DNA of 33,884 bases from Nitrospiraceae bacterium UBA2166. GTDB lineage: Bacteria > Nitrospirota > Nitrospiria > Nitrospirales > UBA2166. Shown here piece after piece: positions 17,015-24,944 of this stretch (position 1 is the stretch's first letter; every line of letters starts with the position of its first letter). The DNA lies in the NCBI GenBank assembly GCA_002328825.1, contig DCWI01000036.1:1-33884 (forward strand), in the 5' to 3' direction. Both the position numbers and the translations under genes were made by a program. Below the pieces are notes generated by a model. The model did no database searches, was not told where the DNA came from, and was given only the letters and a program-made list of their open reading frames with translations.

Positions 17015-17107
17015 AAGATTCGTATTGTGCATCGTCGTTCAGGTAGAGAGCTAGAAATCATGGACCTGCTGTTCTAGTAAAGGGGTAAAAAGCTCAAAGA
17101 GCGAGAC
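17015..17107 (+). pseudogene. Probable decayed hpf (ribosome hibernation factor) remnant
   Basis: Reading from 17015 gives KIRIVHRRSGRELEIMDLLF, two adjacent stop codons (TAG TAA, 17075-17080), then RGKKLKERD in the same frame. Hpf/RaiA proteins begin with a short strand, then a GR-x-[LM]-E-[IV]-T-D-x-L motif, about nine residues, and a KL-rich helix. The remnant aligns to that pattern without a gap, with the stops where residues like AY normally sit. Hpf is the usual gene after rpoN, which supports the reading. The similarity is short and the remainder of the gene is absent; a REP-like element begins 7 nt later. It could still be chance. Confidence 0.35.
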
Positions 17108-17113
17108 CAAAAT

Positions 17114-17220
17114 CGGAATTTTCAGCAAAGCCTAGGATTTTTAGGTAAGTGAGGCGTACGGGGAGTACGTGGTCACGGCAATGGACTGAAAATTTCGCTG
17201 GAGGCCATGCTCAATTTCCG
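17114..17220. repeat. REP-like imperfect palindromic element (~107 bp)
   Basis: The left arm at 17114-17133 (CGGAATTTTCAGCAAAGCCT) matches the reverse complement of the right arm at 17202-17220 at about 15 of 20 positions. Inside lies a perfect small hairpin, CGTAC (17155-17159) - GGGGA - GTACG (17165-17169). A further exact 7-bp inverted pair, AGCCTAG (17129-17135) and CTAGGCT (17221-17227), frames the element. Nested palindromes in a gene-poor spacer are typical of REP/MITE-like dispersed elements. I saw no second copy in this window, so its repetitive nature is inferred. Confidence 0.5.
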
Positions 17221-17227
17221 CTAGGCT

Positions 17228-17697
17228 AATGGGCAGTGTTGCTTAGCCGTTTCTCCCCTATGTTCCATGTCCAATTCTATTGATGTTCACTTCATTGTTA
17301 TTGCCCTGTTCTTCGGTGGTGGAAAGAGCTGACTATCTTTGGCTTGAAGACTGGGGATGGTCTGTGCAGCAATCTTTCTTCCTCCTTGCCTTTGAATTTT
17401 GTTGAGCTGTGTACTCAGAAAGGCTCAGAAATTTGTCGCGGTGGCTTAGATAGTAATATTTGAGAGCGCGAGAATTTCTTGGTGAGAGGGTGAAATCTTT
17501 GAGAAAAGGTGTTGGAGTTTTATCGGTGACGTGCTTTTTCAAATCTTGCCAGAAAGTCGTTGCCTCATTCCTTAGCGGAACAAAGATTTGCTATGGGAGC
17601 CATTTGATGCGAACGGAGACAATGAGCGATCTGTGTCATAATTCTGACAGAATTATTGACACGCCAGATCTATTGGGCCATGATTTCAGAGAGGCCG
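17228..17697. other. Gene-poor stretch, nothing recognised
   Basis: Both strands are open only in short frames (up to about 84 codons) with no recognisable family, no convincing ribosome-binding site and scattered stops. I looked for remains of ptsN, rapZ, hprK or HPr genes expected behind rpoN and found none. It reads like decaying or non-coding DNA. A TTGACA (17656-17661) with CATGAT 17 nt downstream (17679-17684) is a weak promoter-like match. Confidence 0.4.
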
Positions 17698-17727
17698 TTG
17701 GCTGCATTGTTTAAGTGCTTGTATAAT
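17698..17727 (+). promoter_or_regulatory. Candidate promoter upstream of the pilM leader
   Basis: TTGGCT (17698-17703, 4 of 6) is followed after 18 nt by a perfect TATAAT (17722-17727). It faces the pil operon, 406 nt before pilM, and could yield a long leader containing a small ORF and a hairpin. It is the best -10 match in this spacer. Confidence 0.45.
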
Positions 17728-17768
17728 AAGAACTTTTTGGATGTTAATTGTAACCTTTGGGTGCAAAT

Positions 17769-17951
17769 ATGGCATTTTATACGCTGAGGATATTCTTTTT
17801 GACGGGAGATGTTAAAAACTTATTTTGTCAGGAATTGGAAAATTTTATGGAGGAGAGTCGTTGCGGCGTGGATTTTGTTTTGGGTTCAGATGAGGGAAGT
17901 TATTTAGGCGAAGACCGAAGAATTGCTCTGGACGGTTTTGCCTTGCTATAA
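17769..17951 (+). CDS. Doubtful small ORF in the pilM leader (60 aa)
   Basis: An ATG at 17769 opens a 60-codon frame (MAFYTLRIFFLTGDVKNLF at the start, ending with LDGFALL). It lies about 40 nt behind a perfect TATAAT, which is its only support. No ribosome-binding site precedes it, no family is recognised, and the composition is not clearly coding. It may be a leader peptide, a fragment of a lost gene, or noise. Confidence 0.2.
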   Translation: MAFYTLRIFFLTGDVKNLFCQELENFMEESRCGVDFVLGSDEGSYLGEDRRIALDGFALL

Positions 17952-18002
17952 GCGTGGAGGAAAACAGTTACTGATTATTGGGATTGTTTGTATGAATAGG
18001 GG

Positions 18003-18018
18003 GACACCGTTCGGTGTC
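18003..18018. repeat. Perfect 7-bp palindrome upstream of pilM
   Basis: GACACCG (18003-18009) and CGGTGTC (18012-18018) are exact reverse complements separated by TT. As RNA it would form a tight six-pair stem with a GUUC tetraloop; as DNA it could be an operator. It is 115 bp before the pilM start. There is no T-run, so an intrinsic terminator is unlikely. Confidence 0.5.
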
Positions 18019-18133
18019 TATTGGGATGAACATTATGGAAAATATTTGTACAGTTGAGTATGAAATTACTGTGTGTCAGTGAGATGTGGCGCGGCCATAG
18101 GACATTGGGAGATTTAGGATCGTAGATCAATCT

Positions 18134-19231
18134 ATGGGGTGGCTTTCAAAAGAAAAACCTCTTGTCGGACTCGACATTGGTTCACACGCGATCAAACTTG
18201 TCGAGTTGTCTTTGCGCAAGGGGAAGTACAGGATGGAGAAGTTTGCTATTGCTTTTCTGCCTCCTGGGGCTGTTGTGGATGGAGTAATAATGGAACATGC
18301 TCAGGTGGCAGATGCTATCAAAAAGTTATTCCAATCTAGAAAGATTAAAACAAGAGATGTTGCAATATCCATGTCTGGGCCGTCAGTGATGGTTCGGATT
18401 CTCCATGTTCCACTCATGACTAATGACGAGCTTGAAGATCAGATTGAATTTGAAGTGGAGCAATATATTCCCTTTGATCTTGATGAGGTGATCTGGGATT
18501 TTCACGTGCTAAGGGAGGATGGAGTTGATGCTGAAGGGGAGTCGCAGATGGCTGTTCTTCTTGTTGCTGCAAAAATAGATATTTGGGAATCTAGAACTTC
18601 TGTAGTCAAAGATGCGGGACTCAATCCGGTAGTCATGGATGTGGATGTTTTTGCTATCGAGAATATGTATGGAATCAACTATGACGAGTCTCCTGATGAG
18701 ATTACTGCGCTTGTCAATGTGGGTGCTTCCTACGTGAACATTAGGATTTTGCATCCTAAACCGAATGTTCTGCCTGATGGAGCGTCGGTGTTCACTCGGG
18801 ACGTATTGATTGGGGGGAGTCGGTATATTGAGATGCTCAAACAGGAGTTGGGGCTATCTGATGAAGATGCCGAGGCGACAATAAGAGGGCTCTCTGTTGA
18901 AGCCGTTCAACCAGGCGTGGACGTGATTCTTGAGTCTATAAATGGCGAGATAACAGCGGAAGTGATCCGATCATTCGACTTTTTTCGATCTGCCATGGAG
19001 GGAGCGGAAAGGGAAGAAATAAAAAAGGTCCTTCTGTCTGGGGGTGGTGCCAAGATTGTTGGATTGCATCAGATGTTGAGTGAACAACTTGGGATTGAGG
19101 TTGAACTAGCTAATCCATTCAGACAGATTGATCTTGCTGATAAGGTCTATACCCGTGAGGCGCTTGTGGAGCTTGCCCCGCTTGCTGCAGTGGGAATTGG
19201 CCTGGCAACACGCATGGTTGGTGACCGATGA
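18134..19231 (+). CDS. pilM: Type IV pilus assembly protein PilM
   Basis: PilM is a cytoplasmic actin-like ATPase that binds the N-terminal tail of PilN and links the pilus inner-membrane platform to the motor. The 365-residue product shows the actin-like phosphate-1 loop VGLDIGSHAIK at 11-21, EVEQYIPFDLDEV in the segment typical of PilM, and LSGGGAKIVGL near residue 300 (adenosine-binding region). It begins the pilMNOPQ operon; pilN overlaps its end by 4 bp. The ATG at 18134 lacks a strong ribosome-binding site. Confidence 0.96.
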   Translation: MGWLSKEKPLVGLDIGSHAIKLVELSLRKGKYRMEKFAIAFLPPGAVVDGVIMEHAQVADAIKKLFQSRKIKTRDVAISMSGPSVMVRILHVPLMTNDELEDQIEFEVEQYIPFDLDEVIWDFHVLREDGVDAEGESQMAVLLVAAKIDIWESRTSVVKDAGLNPVVMDVDVFAIENMYGINYDESPDEITALVNVGASYVNIRILHPKPNVLPDGASVFTRDVLIGGSRYIEMLKQELGLSDEDAEATIRGLSVEAVQPGVDVILESINGEITAEVIRSFDFFRSAMEGAEREEIKKVLLSGGGAKIVGLHQMLSEQLGIEVELANPFRQIDLADKVYTREALVELAPLAAVGIGLATRMVGDR

Positions 19232-19773
19232 TTCGGATTAACCTCTATCCTGACCAGAGACGCAAGGAGCTTCAAGCACACTTCGTTCTTCTAAAGCAAT
19301 CCTTGGTTGCGGTTGGCTCCATTATGGGAGTGATTATATTGTGCGTAATTATGTCTGGTATTAAAGGAGGAGAGCTGAATGCGGCTGAGTTAGAGAAGGC
19401 TCAAAAACAAGTACGATTGGAGGAGCTGAAAAATAAAATTGGAGTAGCAGATAGCTTTGAGAAGAAAAAACAAACTCTCGAAAAAAAACGGCAGAGCATT
19501 GTGTTGTTGAGAGAGAATCAGGAAGATTCGGTAGTAATCATGGATCATATCAGTCGGAGCATGGTGCAGGCGAAGGTGTGGTTGACAAGCCTTTCCATAA
19601 CTGGAAAAAACGCGCGGTTGTCTGGATGGGCTCTGACGAACGAAGATATTGTGCGTTTTCAGACGACGCTGCAATCAACTCCATCTTTCTCTTCGGCTAA
19701 TTTGATTGTGTCTCGAAAACAGGACAGTATTGGTCAACCGTTGTATCAATTTGATTTGGGTCTTGAAAGGTGA
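19228..19773 (+). CDS. pilN: Type IV pilus assembly protein PilN
   Basis: PilN is a bitopic inner-membrane protein that pairs with PilO and contacts PilM through a conserved N-terminal motif. The 181-residue product begins MIRINLYPDQRRKE, matching the family INLLP-type motif. One membrane segment follows (about 28-47), then a coiled coil (about 50-95) and a small ferredoxin-like domain. Start and the pilM stop overlap (ATGA), giving translational coupling. A 75-nt gap precedes pilO. Confidence 0.93.
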   Translation: MIRINLYPDQRRKELQAHFVLLKQSLVAVGSIMGVIILCVIMSGIKGGELNAAELEKAQKQVRLEELKNKIGVADSFEKKKQTLEKKRQSIVLLRENQEDSVVIMDHISRSMVQAKVWLTSLSITGKNARLSGWALTNEDIVRFQTTLQSTPSFSSANLIVSRKQDSIGQPLYQFDLGLER

Positions 19774-19848
19774 TGGGCTTGCAATTCTTTTTGATTCAAG
19801 TGCGATAGTGATGGGAAAGGCAGACACGGCGCGAACCGATACATTCTG

Positions 19849-20553
19849 ATGGATCTGATTACACCTGAACAAAAAGAGAGGCTTGGTAATGCGCAGGTGG
19901 CGATTCGAGGTTGGCTACAGGCTCTTTCGCAGAATCAGAAGATTGGCATGCTTATCGTCTTCTTGGTTTTGATTAGCGGTGGATATTGGTACTTGTTTTT
20001 TAGCCCAGTACAAACCCAAATAGGGATTTTGCAAGAGGAAATTGCTGGATTAGATCAGAAGATCAGAGTCGATGAGGCAAAAGTTAGGCGCCTTGATGAG
20101 TTGAAAAAAGCATACAAAGAGATTGAGGCTGATCTTGCTCGATTGCAAGATGAGTTGCCTCCGGAGGAAGAAGCCGCATTGCTGCTGAAGCAGATCAGTG
20201 AAATGAGTCGCCCAGAGGGACTTGAATTGAACAGTTGGGCTCCTGGTGGACGGACTGAGAGTGACAATGGGTTGTATGTGGCCCTCCCCGTAAACGTTAG
20301 TATGGCGGGAGGCTATCATGCGATCGCAACATTTTTTGATCAGATTAGAAATCTCAAGAGGGTAGTTTCGGTTAGCGGAGTAGATCTTGGTAGTGCGACA
20401 GTAGTGAAAAGAAGCCAAGGTACTGTGCAGATGGGTGGAGTTGCAGCGAACAGTGTTGCCGAGCCGCAGGTGAAAATTCAGGTGAAGTTCACCTTGTTGG
20501 CATATGCTGCTCCGCGAGGAAACCGCAGGGAGGATGGCGTACCGGATCAGTGA
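19849..20553 (+). CDS. pilO: Type IV pilus assembly protein PilO
   Basis: PilO forms the periplasmic heterodimer with PilN that aligns the platform with PilP and PilQ. The 234-residue product has a cytoplasmic N-terminus, one membrane segment (about 36-52, MLIVFLVLISGGYWYLF), a coiled coil (about 58-103) and a ferredoxin-like domain ending in a beta-rich tail (KIQVKFTLLAYA). The motif LPVNVSMAGGYHAIATFFDQI is typical of the family. It overlaps pilP by 4 bp. Confidence 0.94.
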   Translation: MDLITPEQKERLGNAQVAIRGWLQALSQNQKIGMLIVFLVLISGGYWYLFFSPVQTQIGILQEEIAGLDQKIRVDEAKVRRLDELKKAYKEIEADLARLQDELPPEEEAALLLKQISEMSRPEGLELNSWAPGGRTESDNGLYVALPVNVSMAGGYHAIATFFDQIRNLKRVVSVSGVDLGSATVVKRSQGTVQMGGVAANSVAEPQVKIQVKFTLLAYAAPRGNRREDGVPDQ

Positions 20554-21152
20554 TAAGAATTGCTCGTTCGATCATCGTAGGAATAGTGATCTGGTGTTGT
20601 TTTGGCTGGGGAAGTGTTTATGCGTTGGCATCAGAAATGGACTCTGTTACAAGCCTGTCCGATGATAGATGGGAATGGCGTGACCCTTTCTTGCCATTAA
20701 TAGATTTTACACAAGAGATACAAGGAAAGTCCGTGAATGAAGTGACTACTATGACGGGAAACGAAGAGTGGTACAGGTATCGTGCTGAAGGAAGACGTGA
20801 CCCGTTTCTATCGGTTCTTGATGTTGGGCAGGGTCCTGTCCGGAGGGATGGGCCACTCACTCCACTAGAGCAATTTGAACCTTCCCAGTTGCGCCTCGTC
20901 GGAGTTATTTGGAATAGTGATGGCTATCGTGCGTTGCTTGAGACGCCAGATGGAATGGCCTATACTGCCGATTTGGGCACTGCTATTGGTGTGAACGGGA
21001 CGGTATCGAATATTAGTGAAGAAAATTTGATTGTGCGGCAATCAGTTCAAGATATCTTTGGCGGAGAAAAAACTCTGGAAGTCGAGCTGACTCTTTACCC
21101 TAGCGAGGAAGCCGTCACGCTTCCTTCATCATCCATCCTACACGAGAATTAA
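20550..21152 (+). CDS. pilP: Type IV pilus assembly protein PilP
   Basis: PilP is a periplasmic protein that joins PilN/PilO to the secretin PilQ. The 200-residue product starts with GTG overlapping the pilO stop. It has a hydrophobic N-terminal segment (about 7-27) and the HR-type C-terminal beta domain (LRLVGVIWNSDGYRALLETP and onward, about 112-185). No lipobox is clear: Cys16-Cys17 are preceded by Trp, so it may be secreted by signal peptidase I or anchored by the segment. Unusually the short motif RDPFL occurs twice, at 44-48 (WRDPFLPLID) and 83-87 (RRDPFLSVLD). Confidence 0.9.
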   Translation: MIRIARSIIVGIVIWCCFGWGSVYALASEMDSVTSLSDDRWEWRDPFLPLIDFTQEIQGKSVNEVTTMTGNEEWYRYRAEGRRDPFLSVLDVGQGPVRRDGPLTPLEQFEPSQLRLVGVIWNSDGYRALLETPDGMAYTADLGTAIGVNGTVSNISEENLIVRQSVQDIFGGEKTLEVELTLYPSEEAVTLPSSSILHEN

Positions 21153-21251
21153 GAACACCCTTGGCTCTGATTCTGAAATGTATGTGCAGGGAGTGGGCGG
21201 AAAAAAACAGCTAATTTAAAACTTCAAAATCGAGAAACGATAGTAATTGTG

Positions 21252-23099
21252 ATGCGATTGATCATCGGTGTCCTTGCTGCAGGTATTTTTATGAATGGGT
21301 TTGGTCCGACCGATGTGGCTATGGGAAGGACTCCTGTTTTAAAAACCGCTATGGTATTGAAATCCGTTGGGATACGTCAGGAGCCAGCAAAAATCGTATC
21401 GTTGGTTGAAGGAGATGGGGTGTTTCGCTATGAAGTAAATTTGTTGCATGACAACCGTCTTGTTCTTGATTTGCTTGATGTTGACAGTGAGATTGTTGAA
21501 TCTGTGATCCCTGTTGCTCATCCCCTTCTTCACCGCATCCGCATTGGACGGCACAATGATCCAAAAATGACGAGGCTTGTTTATGATCTCAGAGATGCAG
21601 TCCAATATTCTGTTGTTCCGATCGGTCGTAGGTTAGTGGTTACGCTTCATGAGTCTGCTCCGATACCGCAGGAGGCTATTGTGGAGTCGAGTGTGCCACT
21701 CTCAGAAACTATCTTTTCCGATGGCGAGCAGTCATTGAGTGTGGTGATGCAGGGAGGTATTGCAGATGGAGAAACGAAAGGGTTTTTTAAAGATACTGAG
21801 GCTAATGTTGAAACAATGTCGGTGGCTGATGAGCTGAGTTTGAAGCCTGCATTGCCCCAGTATGTTGGGCGAAAGATTTCACTTGATTTTCAATCTGCCA
21901 ACTTGCGGAGTGTGTTGCGCATGATTGCTGAAGTGAGTGAGCGGAATATGGTTATTGGGGAGGCAGTCAATGGGAAGGTAGCTATTCGACTCCTCAATGT
22001 TCCATGGGATCAAGGGTTAGATGTAATTATGCGCATGCATTCTCTAGGGAAGGTCGAGTGGGGGAAAGTTATATTTATTGATACCCTTGGGAATATTACT
22101 CAGCAACAGGAAGATGCTCTACGTGAGCAGGAAGTGGCCCTGCGTGTCAAAGAGACAGAGTTGTCGGCACAAGAACTGGTTACGGAGCTAATTCCGGTAA
22201 ATTATGGAGATATTGGTGAAATTGCAAGTATTGTGACGGATCAACTCAGTATGCGAGGTGATCTCAAACAAGATACGCGCACAAAAACGCTTATCGTGCG
22301 AGATGTTAAAGAGAAAATTCATGTTCTGCGGGAACTCGTCAGAAAAATGGATACTCGTACCCCTCAAGTGCTGATTGAAGCTCGAATTGTTCAGGCAAAC
22401 CGAAATTTTGCCCAGTCATTGGGTATTCAATGGGGTGTACGACAAGCCGCTGCAAATCCCACGAATCCGTTTACCTTTCAAGGTGTTCAGTCGGGATCTG
22501 GGGTTGGGCAACCAGTAGAGGATTTTCTTGTTAACTTTCCGGCAACTGTCGCAGGGGCTCCAACGGCCGGCTTTACTTACGGGAAGTTGTTGGGGGATCT
22601 CTTTACGCTGGACATGAGGCTCTCGGCAGGTGAGACCTTGGCCTTGGTAAACGTGGTCTCATCTCCCAAAGTTGTCACGCTGGATAATAAGAAAGCCGTC
22701 ATTCAACAAGGAACGAAAGTTCCGTTTGAAACAACTTCGTTGCAGGGGACGCAAACTACGTTTGTTGATGCAGCTCTTGTTCTTGATGTTGAGCCTCATG
22801 TGATTTTACATGATGGAACCATTAGCTTGAAAATTGTTGCCACGAAGAACAGTGTCGGTGGATTGACCTTTGAGGCGGGTCCAATCATCGATACGAAAGA
22901 GGCTCAAACCGAAGTTTTAGTTAATGATGGAGAGACAATTGTAATTGGAGGAATTCTTGAGGATGTTAAAACTGAGCAAACTGCTGGTATTCCGTACCTA
23001 TCAAAAATTCCAGGGTTAGGATGGTTGTTTAAGAATAAAACCACCACTGTGATTAAAACGGAGCTGTTAATTTTTCTTACCCCTAGTGTGCTGAAATAG
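21252..23099 (+). CDS. pilQ: Type IV pilus secretin PilQ
   Basis: PilQ is the outer-membrane secretin through which the pilus passes. The 615-residue product has a signal peptide (about 1-25), one AMIN peptidoglycan-binding domain (about 30-130), an STN/N0 domain (about 205-275; ISLDFQSANLRSVLRMIAEV), a NolW/N1 domain (about 315-370; NYGDIGEIASIV, TLIVRD) and the secretin barrel region (about 385-615; ALVNVVSSPKVVTLDN, IPYLSKIPGLGWLFKN). It has a single AMIN domain, so it is shorter than proteobacterial PilQ. The ATG at 21252 is preceded immediately by an in-frame GTG (21249). A 99-nt gap separates it from pilP. Confidence 0.96.
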   Translation: MRLIIGVLAAGIFMNGFGPTDVAMGRTPVLKTAMVLKSVGIRQEPAKIVSLVEGDGVFRYEVNLLHDNRLVLDLLDVDSEIVESVIPVAHPLLHRIRIGRHNDPKMTRLVYDLRDAVQYSVVPIGRRLVVTLHESAPIPQEAIVESSVPLSETIFSDGEQSLSVVMQGGIADGETKGFFKDTEANVETMSVADELSLKPALPQYVGRKISLDFQSANLRSVLRMIAEVSERNMVIGEAVNGKVAIRLLNVPWDQGLDVIMRMHSLGKVEWGKVIFIDTLGNITQQQEDALREQEVALRVKETELSAQELVTELIPVNYGDIGEIASIVTDQLSMRGDLKQDTRTKTLIVRDVKEKIHVLRELVRKMDTRTPQVLIEARIVQANRNFAQSLGIQWGVRQAAANPTNPFTFQGVQSGSGVGQPVEDFLVNFPATVAGAPTAGFTYGKLLGDLFTLDMRLSAGETLALVNVVSSPKVVTLDNKKAVIQQGTKVPFETTSLQGTQTTFVDAALVLDVEPHVILHDGTISLKIVATKNSVGGLTFEAGPIIDTKEAQTEVLVNDGETIVIGGILEDVKTEQTAGIPYLSKIPGLGWLFKNKTTTVIKTELLIFLTPSVLK

Positions 23100-23134
23100 C
23101 ATGTAAGTGGTTTTGTGTGGATTGTTGTCCAAGG

Positions 23135-23695
23135 ATGGGCTGGGACTCAAATATTGTTCTCGTGGGGTTTATGGGAACAGGTAAGACTGTTGTTGGTTTG
23201 GCGTTAGCAAAATGGCTTGATGTTCGCTTTCTCGACACCGATCAGTTAATTGAAGAGGATCAGGGGGTGTCGATCGAGGCCATTTTTAAACAGTCGGGTG
23301 AAAAAGAGTTTCGCAAAATAGAAAAGCGGGTGGTACGCAATGTTGTCGCTTTTGCGAAACGTGAGCCGTGCGTTATTGCCACTGGAGGAGGGACCGTTGT
23401 TGATACGGAGAATTTGCAGTGCTTGAAGACGATTGGTCCTATGGTTTGCTTGTATGCGGACCCGGAGGTCATTCATGCGCGTACAGTAAATGATACTTGT
23501 CGGCCACTGTTGCCAACCAGTGGAGACATGGATCGGATTTCGGCGATAGAAGAATTGTTGTCTTTGCGTCGGCCATCCTATGAAAGTGCTGACATTTGTA
23601 TTGACACGAGCCAAGGGGGTATAGGCGATATTGTCGCTAGTGTCATCAAACATCTTGATAGAGTCAACGGCGAACGTATGAATTGCGTGAGTTGA
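23135..23695 (+). CDS. aroK: Shikimate kinase
   Basis: AroK phosphorylates shikimate to shikimate-3-phosphate in the chorismate pathway. The product has the P-loop GFMGTGKT near residues 11-18, the shikimate-binding DTD in FLDTDQLIE, FRKIEKRV, the GGG loop ATGGGTVV, and the lid RPLLP. The frame could start at TTG 23117, but the ATG at 23135 places the P-loop at the usual distance. It follows pilQ by 35 nt and is followed by aroB. The pilMNOPQ-aroK-aroB order is also found in gamma-proteobacteria. Confidence 0.94.
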   Translation: MGWDSNIVLVGFMGTGKTVVGLALAKWLDVRFLDTDQLIEEDQGVSIEAIFKQSGEKEFRKIEKRVVRNVVAFAKREPCVIATGGGTVVDTENLQCLKTIGPMVCLYADPEVIHARTVNDTCRPLLPTSGDMDRISAIEELLSLRRPSYESADICIDTSQGGIGDIVASVIKHLDRVNGERMNCVS

Positions 23696-23744
23696 ATTGT
23701 AGGGGAAAGAACGTGAGTAATGTGAAACAGAATCCAGCCTTGCG

Positions 23745-24944
23745 ATGGCGCGCATGAAAGTCAATAGGCGAGGTGTTACAACAGTGCCTGTTCGTTTGGG
23801 TGTGCGAAGTTATCCTGTAGAAATTGGAAAGGGAATTCTTTCAAAGTTTGGCAAACGCCTGAGTGAATTGCAATTGACCTCTATTGGGATGAAGGTGGCG
23901 GTTGTAACAAATCCTCTATTGCTCAAGTTATATGGGAAAAACCTCATACATAGTCTTCGGGCTGAAGGTTTTACGGTCACAGTGATTGTGGTGCCGGCAG
24001 GGGAAAGTTCCAAGGATTTGGTTTGGGTCGGTCGTATCATTGACAAACTTGTCGCGGGGAAGTTTGAACGACGCTCTGCTTTGATCGCACTTGGAGGTGG
24101 AGTGATCGGCGATCTTGCTGGTTTTGTGGCCTCGGCGTATTTGCGGGGGATTCCCTACATTCATGTGCCTACGACTGTGATTGCTCAGGTTGATTCGAGT
24201 GTTGGGGGGAAAACGGCTGTTAATCATGCCAAAGGGAAGAACCTTATTGGGGCATTTTATCAGCCAAAACTAGTGTTTGCTGATGTTGAAGTACTCAACT
24301 CCCTTGACTTGCGGGAGTTAATTGGGGGACTGGCCGAGGTGATTAAGTACGGTGTTATCGCGGATGCACGACTCTTTAGGTTTCTTGAGGCTAATATGGA
24401 GAGAATTCTTGGGCGCGATCCTGATGCTTGGCTCCATCTTGTGAGTCGTGCATGTGCGATTAAAGCAGCAGTGGTCAGCGCAGATGAGCGTGAAGGAGGG
24501 CGTCGCCGTATTTTGAATTATGGGCATACCTTAGGACATGCTATTGAAACGGCTACGAGCTATAGGTGCTATACACATGGTGAAGCCGTTGCGATGGGGA
24601 TGGTTTTTGCGGCGCAATTGTCTGTCGAAGAGGGGTTGTGTGGTGTGACGACGGCAAAACGACAGTATGATCTCATTGTGAAAGCAGGATTGCCAACGGT
24701 TATGCCGGATCTTTCCTCGGCCGCTGTCATGCACGCTATGGATCGAGATAAGAAGGTTGTCGCCGAACAGGTTAACTTTGTGCTTGTCGATCGTATTGGG
24801 CGGGTAAGGATTGAGACAGTAGAAAGGCAGAGAATACGGAGTGCACTCAAGAGTTTTCGTCAGAATATACGTTCTCGGTTTGGGCGAGATAATCGAAGGT
24901 TTGAGGCGCATCATGGTGGGATGGGGAGGACGTTTGTTCATTAA
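23745..24944 (+). CDS. aroB: 3-dehydroquinate synthase
   Basis: AroB converts DAHP to 3-dehydroquinate, the second step of the chorismate pathway, using NAD and a metal ion. The 399-residue product has SYPVEIGKGIL, the NAD-binding ALGGGVIGDLAGFVASAYLRG, TVIAQVDSSVGGKTAVNH, GGLAEVIKYGVI and the metal-ligand stretch LNYGHTLGHAIE followed by HGEAVAMGM. It is longer than the usual 350-370 residues because of a basic C-terminal tail (about 365-399) that overlaps the next gene by 32 bp. It pairs with aroK just upstream. Confidence 0.95.
   Translation: MARMKVNRRGVTTVPVRLGVRSYPVEIGKGILSKFGKRLSELQLTSIGMKVAVVTNPLLLKLYGKNLIHSLRAEGFTVTVIVVPAGESSKDLVWVGRIIDKLVAGKFERRSALIALGGGVIGDLAGFVASAYLRGIPYIHVPTTVIAQVDSSVGGKTAVNHAKGKNLIGAFYQPKLVFADVEVLNSLDLRELIGGLAEVIKYGVIADARLFRFLEANMERILGRDPDAWLHLVSRACAIKAAVVSADEREGGRRRILNYGHTLGHAIETATSYRCYTHGEAVAMGMVFAAQLSVEEGLCGVTTAKRQYDLIVKAGLPTVMPDLSSAAVMHAMDRDKKVVAEQVNFVLVDRIGRVRIETVERQRIRSALKSFRQNIRSRFGRDNRRFEAHHGGMGRTFVH

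Noticed and set aside
16898..17074. Open frame of about 58 codons behind rpoN considered as an HPr remnant
   Set aside because: The IMDLL segment recalls HPr, but spacing to the histidine region does not fit; the Hpf pattern in the 3' half matches better and without gaps.
17333..17714. Short ORFs on both strands (about 69 and 84 codons)
   Set aside because: No ribosome-binding site, no recognisable family and no neighbouring support; treated as chance openings.
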